From contig NC_013851.1 of NCBI RefSeq assembly GCF_000025485.1, positions 2,771,501 to 2,835,500 on the forward strand: a DNA stretch of 64,000 nt, in the 5' to 3' direction. Within the stretch, counting starts at the first letter, position 1, and each line of letters opens with the position of its first letter. The notes under the pieces were generated by a model. The model saw only the letters and a program-made list of their open reading frames with translations, made no database searches and had not been told where the DNA came from. Origin of the DNA: Allochromatium vinosum DSM 180 (GTDB taxonomy: Bacteria; Pseudomonadota; Gammaproteobacteria; Chromatiales; Chromatiaceae). Positions 28,512 through 37,363 of the stretch are shown here, piece by piece. The translations under genes and the position numbers were made by a program.

Positions 28512-29783
28512 ATGCCCTTCGTCAAACCGCGTCATTCACTGGTCGAGGCGACCCTGGCCCAGTCGCGCGCACTGCGCCGGATCATGGCGGCGCTGACCCT
28601 CATCGGCACCCTGGTGCTCTCGCTCCTGGTCTATCAGACGCACGACCGGATCGCCTTCAAGGCTGCGCAACACGGCATCGACGAGGGACTCCTGGAAGCC
28701 CTGCTGGTCGGCGGAACCCTGCTGATCACCAACTTCCTGGTCGGCTGGTTCGTGTTCCGGCTCAACTTCAGGACCACGGGAGCCATGAGCCAGGCGCTCG
28801 ACGGTTTCGACGCGACGTTGCAGTACAACGAGCAGATGCATCAGGCCGGCGCCGCCGCACTCCTGCAGACGGCCACACTCGACCAGGCATTCGATGAACG
28901 CATCAGCGAAGCCATCCACGACAGCGAGACCTCGGCGCTCGACGTCATCGAGCGTGCGACACGCCTGAACGATTCGGCGAGCACCCTGCTCAACTATCTG
29001 CGTCATTCCAACCTGGATGCCAACGCCATGGAGCAGGACATTACCCATGGCGTCGACGACATCAGTGAGATAGCACGCTTCGTCCAGGAGCTGCCGGCCA
29101 AGATCCATAACGACATGGCCGCCATCCAGGCGATCGTCAAGGACATCGGCCAGTTGGAGGGGTTGGCCACCTCGATCAAGGACATCAGCAAGCAGACCAA
29201 TCTGCTGGCGCTCAATGCCGCCATCGAGGCCGCGCGCGCCGGTGAGGCCGGACGCGGCTTCGCCGTGGTCGCCGGCGAGGTACGCGCCCTGGCCAGCCGT
29301 GCCACCGTCGCGGCCGACACCATCGAGGCCGGACTCAACCAGGCACTGGGCGCGGCCGAACGCAGCATGCAGCTCAATTTCCTCAGCGATTCGGACCAGC
29401 AGCTCGAACAGGCCACCCATGTGGTCGCCTCCGTGCATCGTCTGCGCGACAACTACGAAGACATGCGTCAGTTCTACAAGACGCTGTTCTCGGTCGTCAC
29501 CCAGCACAACACCAGTCTGGCCGAGCAGATCGCCGACATGTTGGGAATTCTGCAATATCAGGACGTGGTCGGTCAGCGTCTCTCCCGGCTCCAGGCAACC
29601 ATGCGCCAGCGCGCCGACCTGCTGGTTGCGGCGGGCGTCCCCTCCGACAGTCTGATGCAACTGGCCGACGCGCTGAGTCAGCTGCACGTCGACTATCTGG
29701 AAAACGAGTCACGGCACGCGCGTCCGGCGATCGGTTCGGGCACCTCGGCCAGCGCCGGACCGCCCAGCATCGAGCTGTTCTGA
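28512..29783 (+). CDS. Membrane chemoreceptor-like protein with C-terminal CheZ-like motif
   Basis: 423 aa. Two membrane helices (about 20-43 and 58-82) with only a short loop between them, so no periplasmic sensor domain. A shortened MCP hairpin has its tip near 226-262 ([19 protein letters not shown]). After the return helix, residues near 345-362 read [14 protein letters not shown]. This places Asp351 and Gln355 as in the CheZ active motif (Asp143 and Gln147 in E. coli, DLTGQ). A built-in CheY-P phosphatase is inferred, as no cheZ is in the cluster. It is the last gene of the chemosensory run. Confidence 0.8.
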   Translation: MPFVKPRHSLVEATLAQSRALRRIMAALTLIGTLVLSLLVYQTHDRIAFKAAQHGIDEGLLEALLVGGTLLITNFLVGWFVFRLNFRTTGAMSQALDGFDATLQYNEQMHQAGAAALLQTATLDQAFDERISEAIHDSETSALDVIERATRLNDSASTLLNYLRHSNLDANAMEQDITHGVDDISEIARFVQELPAKIHNDMAAIQAIVKDIGQLEGLATSIKDISKQTNLLALNAAIEAARAGEAGRGFAVVAGEVRALASRATVAADTIEAGLNQALGAAERSMQLNFLSDSDQQLEQATHVVASVHRLRDNYEDMRQFYKTLFSVVTQHNTSLAEQIADMLGILQYQDVVGQRLSRLQATMRQRADLLVAAGVPSDSLMQLADALSQLHVDYLENESRHARPAIGSGTSASAGPPSIELF

Positions 29784-29805
29784 TCGCCGGGGCGCACCGG
29801 CGATC
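29782..29805. other. Hairpin at the array/stressosome boundary
   Basis: A 9-bp perfect inverted repeat GATCGCCGG (29782-29790) and CCGGCGATC (29797-29805) begins at the stop codon of the chemoreceptor gene. No T-run follows, so it may weaken or process the transcript without ending it. The 141-bp gap to the RsbR-like gene is the largest inside this co-directional run and could hold an internal promoter. Confidence 0.35.
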
Positions 29806-29924
29806 GGAGTCGGATGCCAGATACGCACTCCGGCACAATGGTCTAACATGGCAGTCATACATGCGGTGAACCGCGCAACGTGGCCGGGCGATCTGCTCGC
29901 TTCGGCAAGGAATACAGCTCCCTG

Positions 29925-30779
29925 ATGAATACAGCCTTCCAACGCCTCCAGCGCGACCGGCGTGGCGAACTTCTCGCATCCTGGTTGCAGCATCTGACTG
30001 CCACCTTCGATCGCCATCACCCCCATCCGCCGAGTCTCGATGTCCAGCGCGAGGTACTCTTCGACGCACTCCTCAGCACGCTTACCAGCGGCGCGCCCGA
30101 GAACGACTTCAGAGTCGATCCGGAGACCGATCTGGCGCGACACCTGAACCGACTCATCGCCGAACAGGCCCGGCAGCTCGCCAATCCGTCCGATACCATC
30201 GGCGCCCTGCTCGCGCTCAAACAGCTCGTGGCGCGCGCCCTGATCGACATGAATCCGCAAACGCCGGTGATCGAGGATCTGCAATGGCTGGACCGGGTGT
30301 TCGACGGTCTGTCGCTGTTCGCCTTCAAGTCCTTCGTCGACATCCGTGAACGGCTCATCGCCGAGCAGAGCCTGTCGCTGCTCGAGCTCTCCACGCCCGT
30401 GCTCCGAGTCTGGAGTCAGATCCTGCTGCTGCCGCTGGTGGGCGTCATCGATACCCAGCGCGCGCGCCAGATCACCGAGCGTCTGCTGGAGGCCATCGCC
30501 CTGCACGAGGCGCGCGTCACCATCCTGGATCTGACCGGCGTGCCCGTGCTCGACACCAGCGTGGCCCAGCATCTGATGAAGACCATCGACGCGGCGCGTC
30601 TGCTCGGCAGCCGGGTCGTGATGACCGGCATCAGCCCCGAGGGCGCCCAGACGCTGACCAAGCTCGGTATCCGCTTCGCCGATGTCATCAGCCGCGCCAC
30701 CCTGCGCGCCGGTCTCGCCGAGGCCCTGCTGTTGATCGACCGCCGCATCGCCCCGATCGACGAGGCACGCCCATCATGA
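29925..30779 (+). CDS. RsbR-like stressosome scaffold (variable N-domain + STAS)
   Basis: 284 aa. The N-terminal 150 residues are helical and do not match a family I recognise; in RsbR proteins this part is the variable sensor (non-haem globin-like in Bacillus). The C-terminal STAS domain (about 165-275) has TGVPVLDTSVAQH with Thr211 and GAQTLTKLGI with Thr243, matching by local motif the threonines phosphorylated by RsbT in Bacillus RsbR. The start at 29925 is a choice; a GTG at 29880 would add 15 residues. It overlaps the RsbS-like gene by 4 bp and begins the partner-switch module. Confidence 0.83.
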   Translation: MNTAFQRLQRDRRGELLASWLQHLTATFDRHHPHPPSLDVQREVLFDALLSTLTSGAPENDFRVDPETDLARHLNRLIAEQARQLANPSDTIGALLALKQLVARALIDMNPQTPVIEDLQWLDRVFDGLSLFAFKSFVDIRERLIAEQSLSLLELSTPVLRVWSQILLLPLVGVIDTQRARQITERLLEAIALHEARVTILDLTGVPVLDTSVAQHLMKTIDAARLLGSRVVMTGISPEGAQTLTKLGIRFADVISRATLRAGLAEALLLIDRRIAPIDEARPS

Positions 30780-31168
30780 GAATCCCCATCCTGCAACTCG
30801 ATCGCATCCTCCTGGTCTCGATCCAGGTCGATCTCACCGACAACGACGCCATGCAGTTCCAGTCCGATCTGGTCGAGCGCGTGGCCGCGATCGAGGCGCT
30901 GGGTGTGGCCATCGACATCACGGCGCTCGACGTGGTCGACTCCTACATGGCGCGCGTCATCAACGACACGGCCAACATGGTGCGACTGCTCGGCGCCGAG
31001 GTCGTCATCTGCGGCATCCAGCCGTTCGTCGCCCTGACGCTGATCGAGATGGGTCGCGGGCTGCTCGGCGCCGACTGCGCCTTCAACCTTGGCCAGGCGC
31101 TGGAGGTGCTCAAGGGGCGGATCGCCAAGCGTGGCGACACCCGCTTCGTCGGGGACGAGGATGTCTGA
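30776..31168 (+). CDS. RsbS-like STAS protein (stressosome core)
   Basis: 130 aa, a single STAS domain. The segment DVVDSYMARV holds Ser56, matching Bacillus RsbS Ser59, the RsbT target; GIQPFVALTLIEMGRGL matches the RsbS C-terminal half closely. With RsbR it should build the stressosome shell that holds the kinase RsbT in resting cells. Overlaps both neighbours (4 bp upstream, 8 bp downstream), implying strict coupling of subunit amounts. Confidence 0.87.
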   Translation: MRIPILQLDRILLVSIQVDLTDNDAMQFQSDLVERVAAIEALGVAIDITALDVVDSYMARVINDTANMVRLLGAEVVICGIQPFVALTLIEMGRGLLGADCAFNLGQALEVLKGRIAKRGDTRFVGDEDV

Positions 31169-31571
31169 ACCGCTCGATCCCGAATGTCTGCCGATCCGCT
31201 CCACGCTCGACATCGTCACGGCGCGTCATGCCGCACGTGCGCTCTGCGAGCGGCTTGGATTCGGCAAGGCCGATCAGACCCGGCTGGCCACGGCCGTCTC
31301 GGAACTGGCGCGCAACGTCATCCAGTATGCCGGAGAGGGTTCCTGCCTCATCGAGGATGTCTCGGACGCGCGCGCTCGTCGCATCCGGGTGCTGATCCAG
31401 GACCAGGGTCCGGGCATCCCCAACCTGGATCTGGCCCTGACCGACGGCTACAGCACCAGCGGCGGACTGGGCGCCGGACTGCCGGGGACGCGCCGGCTGA
31501 CCGATGAGTTCCAGATCGAATCCATGCCCGGATCGACCCGTGTGACCATCGCGCTGGTCAAACCACGATGA
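31161..31571 (+). CDS. RsbT-like switch serine/threonine kinase
   Basis: 136 aa GHKL-type kinase, the size of Bacillus RsbT (133 aa). N box in AVSELARNVIQYAG, G1 in QDQGPGIPNLD, and G2 in GGLGAGLPGTRRLTDEF. On stress RsbT phosphorylates RsbS and RsbR, leaves the stressosome and activates its partner (RsbU in Bacillus). Here the likely partner is the histidine kinase at 32633, which has an RsbU-like N-terminus. The ATG at 31161 overlaps the RsbS-like gene; the longer upstream reading is rejected. Confidence 0.88.
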   Translation: MSEPLDPECLPIRSTLDIVTARHAARALCERLGFGKADQTRLATAVSELARNVIQYAGEGSCLIEDVSDARARRIRVLIQDQGPGIPNLDLALTDGYSTSGGLGAGLPGTRRLTDEFQIESMPGSTRVTIALVKPR

Positions 31572-32026
31572 GCGCCGTCCCAACGCCGCCCCCCTCAACC
31601 GCTGTCGCCGGGGAATTGGCCGCCGAGGGTGTGCGCGTGCTCATCGGCTCCGAACCGGATGTCATGGCCGCCAGCCGTCAGGCGCGTCTGCTGGCCGAGC
31701 GGCTGGGTTTCTCGCGCAGCTCGGCCTACCATGTCGCTACGGCGGCCTCGGAACTCGCCAACAATCTGCTGACCCACGCCGGTGGCGGACTGCTGTGCGC
31801 CAGTCCGCTCGCTGGCCGTTCCGGTGCCGATCAGATCGGGCTGGAGCTTCTGGCCGAAGACGAAGGACCGGGCATCGCCGACCCGGAGCTGGCACTGACC
31901 GAGGGCTACAGCACCGGCCAGGGGCTCGGTTGCGGACTGCCGGGCGTGAAGCGTCTGATGGACGAGTTCAGTCTGGAATCGCGCCCTGGCGGCGGCACGC
32001 GGGTCAGGGCGGTCAAATGGCGTTGA
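31568..32026 (+). CDS. Second RsbT-like ATPase/kinase
   Basis: 152 aa, another GHKL switch-kinase fold: N box in AASELANNLLTHAGGG, G1 in EDEGPGIADPE, G2 in GLGCGLPGVKRLMDEF. It is about as long as the adjacent RsbT-like protein plus a 20-residue Pro/Ala N-terminal tail. All ATP-binding motifs look intact, so it may be active with a different STAS target, or act as an antagonist. Duplicate RsbT-type genes side by side are not part of the Bacillus module. Overlaps neighbours by 4 and 10 bp. Confidence 0.82.
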   Translation: MSAVPTPPPSTAVAGELAAEGVRVLIGSEPDVMAASRQARLLAERLGFSRSSAYHVATAASELANNLLTHAGGGLLCASPLAGRSGADQIGLELLAEDEGPGIADPELALTEGYSTGQGLGCGLPGVKRLMDEFSLESRPGGGTRVRAVKWR

Positions 32027-32640
32027 GGCAGACTGTGCCGGAGCTCGCCCCACTGGACGGTATCCGTGCGCGGATTGGTCAGGCGCTGCGCCCCATGCCG
32101 GGCGAGACCGTCAGCGGTGATCAGCTCGGCTGGTGGACACGCCCCGACCGCTGGCGTCTGGCCGTGGCCGATGGACTCGGCCACGGCGCTGCGGCCCATG
32201 TCGCCGCCGCCACCGCCATGCATCAACTGGCCAACGACGACGAGCCGCACCTGACCGAACTCTTCGCCCGCTGCGACCGGGCCTTGATCGACACCCGTGG
32301 CGTGGCGCTGTCCGTGGTGGACATCCTGCCCGCCGAGTCGATCATCGTGCAGGCGGCGGTCGGCAACATCCGTACTCTGCTGATCCAGGCATCCGGCACC
32401 AAGCGTCTCGGCAGCGCGCGCGGGATCGTCGGCGCCGGTTTCGACGGACTGCGCCCGGAGCGCTGGCCGATCGCACCGGGCGACTGGCTGCTGCTGTTCT
32501 CCGACGGCCTGCCCGAGAACGCGGGTCTGGCCCAAGCCCTGGGCGACGTCCGGCCTTCGGACGCGCTCGCCGAACGTCTGCTCAACGACTGGGCCGGCGA
32601 TCACGACGACGCCGGTCTGCTGCTCTATCGTCATGCTTGA
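32017..32640 (+). CDS. RsbX-like PP2C-type phosphatase
   Basis: 207 aa SpoIIE/PP2C-type phosphatase. Metal-binding Asp residues appear in VADGLGHGAAAH, LLLFSDGLPENAG and DHDDAGLLLYRH. In Bacillus, RsbX removes phosphate from RsbS/RsbR and resets the stressosome; size (199 aa) and gene order agree. The ATG at 32017 lies inside the end of the second kinase gene; an upstream frame extension to 31795 only reads through it. Stop overlaps the next gene by 8 bp. Confidence 0.86.
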   Translation: MALRQTVPELAPLDGIRARIGQALRPMPGETVSGDQLGWWTRPDRWRLAVADGLGHGAAAHVAAATAMHQLANDDEPHLTELFARCDRALIDTRGVALSVVDILPAESIIVQAAVGNIRTLLIQASGTKRLGSARGIVGAGFDGLRPERWPIAPGDWLLLFSDGLPENAGLAQALGDVRPSDALAERLLNDWAGDHDDAGLLLYRHA

Positions 32641-33739
32641 CCCGACGGCCTCCACCTCCTCCACCAGCGACATCGCACGGCTCTATGCCGAGGTGCTGCA
32701 ACGGGCGGTCTTCGCCCGGGATGCACTGGCGCTGGAGATGGCACTGACCGAAGCGTCGGATCTCGGGCGTGACCTGATCGCCCTGGAGATTCCGCTCGAA
32801 GAGGTGGGTGAACTCCATCACGAAGCCCTGATGCGCCTGTCGCGCGCCAATCCGGATCTGCCACTGAGCCAGATCGCCGCGCGCATCACCGCGCCGCTGA
32901 TGGAGGCGACCATGGCCTACAGTCTCGCCTTTCGCGAGCAGCTCGAACGCCGGGCCTCGGCGCTGGTCAACGCCCGTCTGGAGCAGTCGCGCCGGCTGGA
33001 GGCCGTCGGCACGCTCGCCGCCGGGATCGCGCACGATTTCAACAACATCCTGGGGGCCATTCTCGGATTCAGCGAATTGCTGGAAGACGAACTGGCGCCG
33101 GAGTCGGCCGGGCGGCACCATCTGGCCTACATTCAGCAGGCGAGCTTTCGCGCACGCGATCTCATTGCGCGTATGCTGACCTTTGCGCGCGATCTGGCCG
33201 ACTCGCCCGTTCCGGTCGAGGTCGTGGCGCTGGTCCGCGAGACCCTGGCCCTGCTGCGGGCCTCGCTGCCTGCGGGGGCGCGGGTCGAGTTCACCCCGGC
33301 GGTCGATGAAGCCTGGGTGCTGGCTGAGCCAAGCCAGATCCAGCAGATCGTCATGAATCTCTGCATCAACGCCGCCGATGCCATCGGTCAGGCACAGGGC
33401 CGCATCGAGATCGGGGTCGAATGGGTACGGCGTCCAGAGGGCACACCGGCCGCGCGTGCGGATCTCGTCCGTCTGAGCGTGAGCGACGATGGCGAGGGCA
33501 TGACGCCTGAGGTCCGCGAACGGGTCTTCGACCCCTTCTTCACAACCAAGGCGCCCGGCAAGGGCAGCGGTCTGGGGCTGTCGGTCATCCATGGACTGGT
33601 CGGCAAGCTCGGCGGACAGATCCGGATCGAGAGCGCGCCGGGCCGGGGCAGCCGGTTCGTCATCGAGTTGCCACGACTGATCCAGGGGGCGGACACCGCC
33701 CCGGACAGTGGCGCGAATCACAGCGAGAGATCGACATGA
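32633..33739 (+). CDS. Histidine kinase with RsbU-like N-terminal (RsbT-binding) domain
   Basis: 368 aa, soluble. Residues about 12-105 form a helical domain whose pattern matches the N-terminal domain of Bacillus RsbU that binds RsbT: IPLEEVGELHHEAL aligns with IPPEEIISIHRKVL, and MEATMAYSLAFRE with a similar RsbU segment. Then a kinase core: His134 in AAGIAHDFNNILG, N box in NLCINAADAI, G1 in SDDGEGM and G2 in GKGSGLGLSV. The inferred path is RsbT release from the stressosome, binding here, and change of kinase activity toward the receiver that follows. Confidence 0.85.
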   Translation: MLDPTASTSSTSDIARLYAEVLQRAVFARDALALEMALTEASDLGRDLIALEIPLEEVGELHHEALMRLSRANPDLPLSQIAARITAPLMEATMAYSLAFREQLERRASALVNARLEQSRRLEAVGTLAAGIAHDFNNILGAILGFSELLEDELAPESAGRHHLAYIQQASFRARDLIARMLTFARDLADSPVPVEVVALVRETLALLRASLPAGARVEFTPAVDEAWVLAEPSQIQQIVMNLCINAADAIGQAQGRIEIGVEWVRRPEGTPAARADLVRLSVSDDGEGMTPEVRERVFDPFFTTKAPGKGSGLGLSVIHGLVGKLGGQIRIESAPGRGSRFVIELPRLIQGADTAPDSGANHSERST

Positions 33740-34104
33740 CCAAGGTACTGATCGTCGACGACGACGAACTCTTTCGGGCCATGCTCACCGAGATGGTCCA
33801 GCGCGAAGGCTATCAGGTCAGCACGGCGACCAATGGTAACGAGGCGCTGGCGGCGATCGAGCACAGTCGACCCGATCTCGTCATCACAGATATCCTGATG
33901 CCCGAGAAAGACGGTATCGAACTCATCATGGAACTGGCGCAGCGCGAATCGAGGATTCCCATCATCGCCGTCTCGGGCGGACGGCGCTCGATCAGTCTGG
34001 AATTCAATCTGGAGTCGGCCAAGCTGATGGGCGTGCGCGCCACCCTGCCCAAACCCTTCACACGTGAGGATCTGCGTCGAGCGATCACCGAAGCGCTGGA
34101 CTAG
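33736..34104 (+). CDS. Single-domain response regulator (stressosome output)
   Basis: 122-aa receiver: acidic pair in LIVDDDELFRAML, acceptor Asp52 in VITDILMPEKDG, Ser switch in AVSGGRR and Lys in LPKPF. No DNA-binding or enzyme domain. It overlaps the RsbU_N-type kinase by 4 bp, so is its probable partner; the final output must lie in another protein it binds, perhaps one of the cyclases or phosphodiesterases in the genome. Last gene of the co-directional run. Confidence 0.87.
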   Translation: MTKVLIVDDDELFRAMLTEMVQREGYQVSTATNGNEALAAIEHSRPDLVITDILMPEKDGIELIMELAQRESRIPIIAVSGGRRSISLEFNLESAKLMGVRATLPKPFTREDLRRAITEALD

Positions 34105-34130
34105 AAGACCGCGCCCTTCAGTCGGCCGGA

Positions 34131-35564
34131 TCAACCGGCGTCGAGTACCTGCTCGGCCCAGTCTCCCAGGGCGTCGAGGATCGCCAGTCTGGCAGGATCG
34201 TCATCGTGGACCCCGGCCAATTCGGCGAGCCGCGCCTCATACCCCTCGATCTGGAGACTGGCCCCGCCGTCGGGGTCGGTGAGGCGCATGAAGCGGTAGG
34301 CGTCCCAGTCCTCGCGCTCCTCCGGGGTCAGAGTCTCGGGCCAGTTGCGGGCGCGATAGCGGAACAGCAGTGTACCGAGACGCGGATCGCTGAAACGCGG
34401 CGGCGCTGTCGCCAGTTCGGCGGGGTTCGAGCGCACGACCTGATCGCAGGCGCGCCGGTCGGCGTCCGAGAGGAAACCACCCGAATAGAGCATCAATTCG
34501 GGGTCGGTCTCGACCGGGAGCGGACGCTCATGCACGGCGCGCACACGCGACTCGATCGCGATGGACGAAGCCGCGATCCACTGGGCGTGACGCACAACGC
34601 GCGCCGGATCGATGCTCCAGCGCTCGGCACGCTCCGGCGTCAGGGTTGCCAGCGGCGCGAGCATGGGAACGTGATTGACATGCACAGTTTTGAGCGGCAC
34701 GCGCTCGACACCCGCCGGCAGATCTTCGCTCGGCGTGAAGAGCCGACGGCGGATCTCCTCCACCGACAGCTCCAGCAGTTGGGACGGGTCCGCGCGCAGA
34801 TCGAAGCAGATCACGCCATTGCTGTTGGTGGGATGGGCGGCGACCGGACAGATCGGCGCGATGCAGCCGAGCGCCGCCGGAAAGCGCGCCGAGACATGCA
34901 GCAAGGGACGGCGCTCATCGAGCAGAGCGCGCACCCGGCGCTTGTCGCGCAGCGTCAGCGCATAACTGAACAGCCGGGGCTGGATGTCACGCAGCCGGCG
35001 CGCCAGTGCGATGGTCGCGCGCACGTCGGCGAGCGCGTCATGGGCCTGACCATGGTCGATGCCGTTGGCCACGGTCAGCTGCTCCAGCCGGAACGAGGTC
35101 GTACCCTCGTCGTTGAGCGGCCATTCGATCCCCTCGGGACGCAGCGCATGGGCCAGCCGCAGTACGTCGATCAGATCCCAGCGCGAGTTGCCGGAGCGCC
35201 ATTCACGCGCATAGGGATCGAAAAAGTTGCGGTAGAACAGATGCCGCGTGACTTCGTCGTCGAAGCGCAGACTGTTGTAGCCGACGCCGCAGGTTCCGGG
35301 CCGGCTCAGCTCAGCGTGGATGGCGCGCGCAAACTCGGCCTCGACCACCCCCTCGCGTGCGACACGCTGAGGCGTGAGACCCGTGACGAGACAGGCATCC
35401 GGATGCGGGAGCAGATCGTCCGACGGACGACAGAAGAGAACGAGCGGATCGCCGACCTCGTTGAGATCGGCGTCGGTGCGGACTCCGGCGAACTGACAGG
35501 GACGATCGCGGCGCGGATCGGCGCCCCAGGTTTCGTAATCGTGCCAGTAGAAGGTGTCGGACAT
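34131..35564 (-). CDS. sbcB: Exodeoxyribonuclease I
   Basis: 477-aa 3'-5' single-strand DNA exonuclease used in recombination and mismatch repair. DEDD-type motifs: FYWHDYETWGADP at the start (Asp and Glu of Exo I), GYNSLRFDDEVTRHLFYRN and HDALADVRATIALARR. The SH3-like and C-terminal helical parts (for example CFDLRAD, SGGFLSDAD, FRYRARNWPETL) match E. coli SbcB (475 aa). Start at 35564 has GGAGG 8 nt upstream; longer upstream reading is rejected. It follows rplS on the same strand with a 56-bp gap. Confidence 0.94.
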   Translation of the reverse strand: MSDTFYWHDYETWGADPRRDRPCQFAGVRTDADLNEVGDPLVLFCRPSDDLLPHPDACLVTGLTPQRVAREGVVEAEFARAIHAELSRPGTCGVGYNSLRFDDEVTRHLFYRNFFDPYAREWRSGNSRWDLIDVLRLAHALRPEGIEWPLNDEGTTSFRLEQLTVANGIDHGQAHDALADVRATIALARRLRDIQPRLFSYALTLRDKRRVRALLDERRPLLHVSARFPAALGCIAPICPVAAHPTNSNGVICFDLRADPSQLLELSVEEIRRRLFTPSEDLPAGVERVPLKTVHVNHVPMLAPLATLTPERAERWSIDPARVVRHAQWIAASSIAIESRVRAVHERPLPVETDPELMLYSGGFLSDADRRACDQVVRSNPAELATAPPRFSDPRLGTLLFRYRARNWPETLTPEEREDWDAYRFMRLTDPDGGASLQIEGYEARLAELAGVHDDDPARLAILDALGDWAEQVLDAG

Positions 35565-35620
35565 GGGCCGAACCTCCAGTGCCGGACGCTGGCCGCCCTG
35601 GTCCGGACGGCCGGAACGGC

Positions 35621-35965
35621 TCAGACCTTCTCGCGGATGCGAGCGGCCTTGCCGGTGAGATTGCGCAGATAGTAGAGCTTGGCGCGACGCACGTCGCCCT
35701 TGCGCTTGACCTCGATGCCGGCGATCGCCGGGCTGTAGGTCTGGAACACGCGCTCCACACCCTCGCCATGCGAGATCTTGCGCACGGTGAAGGCCGAGTT
35801 CAGACCGCGACTGCGGATGGCGATGACGACACCCTCGAACGCCTGGAGACGCTCGCGATCCTTCTCCTTGACCTTGACCTGGACGACGACGGTGTCGCCT
35901 GGGGCGAAATCCGGGACTTCGCGGGACATTTGCTCTTGTTCGAGCTGCTGAATGATGTTGCTCAT
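35621..35965 (-). CDS. rplS: Ribosomal protein L19
   Basis: 114 aa, matching L19 of E. coli (115 aa) in full: N-terminal helix, [28 protein letters not shown] and [10 protein letters not shown] segments near 23-50 and 93-102. Part of the 50S subunit at the interface. Last gene of the standard rpsP-rimM-trmD-rplS operon, 20 bp after trmD, with a good ribosome site. Confidence 0.98.
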   Translation of the reverse strand: MSNIIQQLEQEQMSREVPDFAPGDTVVVQVKVKEKDRERLQAFEGVVIAIRSRGLNSAFTVRKISHGEGVERVFQTYSPAIAGIEVKRKGDVRRAKLYYLRNLTGKAARIREKV

Positions 35966-35985
35966 GGTTTCCTTGGCTCCTGTTC

Positions 35986-36735
35986 TCAGCCGGCGCCACC
36001 CTCGCGATGGGCCAGTATGAATTCATCGAGTAACGTGCGCTCGGCCTCGCTGAGCCCGCGGCGCTCGAGTAGATCCGGACGGCGCTGCCAGGTCCGTCCC
36101 AGCGCCTGCCGCAGCCGCCAACGCTCGATGGCGGCATGGTCGCCACCGATCAGCACGGACGGGACCGAGCCTTCCTCGATCCGCTCCGGGCGGGTGTAAT
36201 GTGGGCAATCCAAGAGCCCATCCATGTGCGAATCCTGTCGCGCCGAGTCGGCATGACCGAGCGCGCCCGGCAGCAACCGGATGACCGCATCCATGACCAC
36301 CATCGCCGGCAACTCGCCGCCGCTCAGGACATAGTCGCCGATCGACCATTCCTCATCGACGTGGGTCTCGATCAGACGCTCGTCGATGCCTTCATAGCGT
36401 CCGGCGAGCAGGATCCAGCCGGAGCGCGCGGCAATCTCCAGCATCGCGGCCTGATCCAGCACCCGACCCTGCGGTGACAGATAGGCGACCCGACTCCTGG
36501 GCGCTGCCGCCCGCACGGCCTGGAGCGTCTCGCGCAGCGGCTCGACTTTCATCACCATCCCCGGACCGCCACCATAGGGACGGTCGTCGACGGTGCGATG
36601 GGCGTCGTGCGTGAAGTCGCGCGGATTCCACAGATGCAGCTCGGCCAGCCCACGGGCCACCGCCCGTCCCGTCACGCCCTGATCCGAGAGGATACGAAAC
36701 AGATCCGGAAAGAGCGTGATGACGTCGAAGCGCAT
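35986..36735 (-). CDS. trmD: tRNA (guanine-N1)-methyltransferase
   Basis: 249 aa. Methylates G37 of tRNAs using SAM through a deep trefoil knot. Signatures: [13 protein letters not shown] at the start, [14 protein letters not shown] near 51-64, [13 protein letters not shown] near 112-124 and [13 protein letters not shown] near 133-145. Family length. Placed as usual between rimM and rplS. Confidence 0.98.
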   Translation of the reverse strand: MRFDVITLFPDLFRILSDQGVTGRAVARGLAELHLWNPRDFTHDAHRTVDDRPYGGGPGMVMKVEPLRETLQAVRAAAPRSRVAYLSPQGRVLDQAAMLEIAARSGWILLAGRYEGIDERLIETHVDEEWSIGDYVLSGGELPAMVVMDAVIRLLPGALGHADSARQDSHMDGLLDCPHYTRPERIEEGSVPSVLIGGDHAAIERWRLRQALGRTWQRRPDLLERRGLSEAERTLLDEFILAHREGGAG

Positions 36736-36824
36736 TGGAAACCGCGTCCCGTACCGATTCGCGAACCGTGATGCCTGGAATCCGGCCGCCCTGATCGAGA
36801 ACGCATCTCTGGGCCGACGCGGAC

Positions 36825-37334
36825 TCAGAACTCCGGATCCCAGTCGACCCGAATCAGGCGCTGGTCGAAATCCACGTCCAGGATCACGTCGCCCCAGACG
36901 AAGGGAATCAGACGCTCGCGTTCGCCCTGGACCACCAGCACGTCGTTCGCGCCGGTCGAGAACAGGTGCGAGACCCGACCGAACTCGACACCGGCTTGGG
37001 TGACGACGGCCAGACCTTCTAGGTCGATCCAGTAGAATTCGTCCGGGCGCGGCGGTGGGAGCTGATCGCGTCGAATCGCGATCTCCTGGCCGATCAGCGC
37101 GGCGGCCTGATCGCGGTCCTCACAACCGTCCAGGCGGGCGACGAGGCCCTTGCCGTGCATCCTGCCTTCGGCCACGCGACGCGCGACGCCATCAGGCCCC
37201 AAGAGCCAGGGCGAATAGCGCAGAATGCCTTCGCGCGGATCGGTCTCGGAATACACCTTGACCCATCCTTTGACGCCGTAGAGCCCCGACACGCGCCCGA
37301 GCACGATCCGAGCAGACTGAGGTTCCCCGGACAT
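36825..37334 (-). CDS. rimM: 16S rRNA processing / 30S maturation factor
   Basis: 169 aa from the ATG at 37334. N-terminal domain with [21 protein letters not shown]-barrel C-terminal domain with [10 protein letters not shown], and the family end IRVDWDPEF. It helps assemble the 30S head and binds S19. A TTG at 37367, overlapping the rpsP stop, would add 11 residues and cannot be excluded, but they are not conserved in character. 89 bp separate it from trmD. Confidence 0.95.
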   Translation of the reverse strand: MSGEPQSARIVLGRVSGLYGVKGWVKVYSETDPREGILRYSPWLLGPDGVARRVAEGRMHGKGLVARLDGCEDRDQAAALIGQEIAIRRDQLPPPRPDEFYWIDLEGLAVVTQAGVEFGRVSHLFSTGANDVLVVQGERERLIPFVWGDVILDVDFDQRLIRVDWDPEF

Positions 37335-37363
37335 GCTGACCGAGCCTGGCGACTGAGTAGAAC

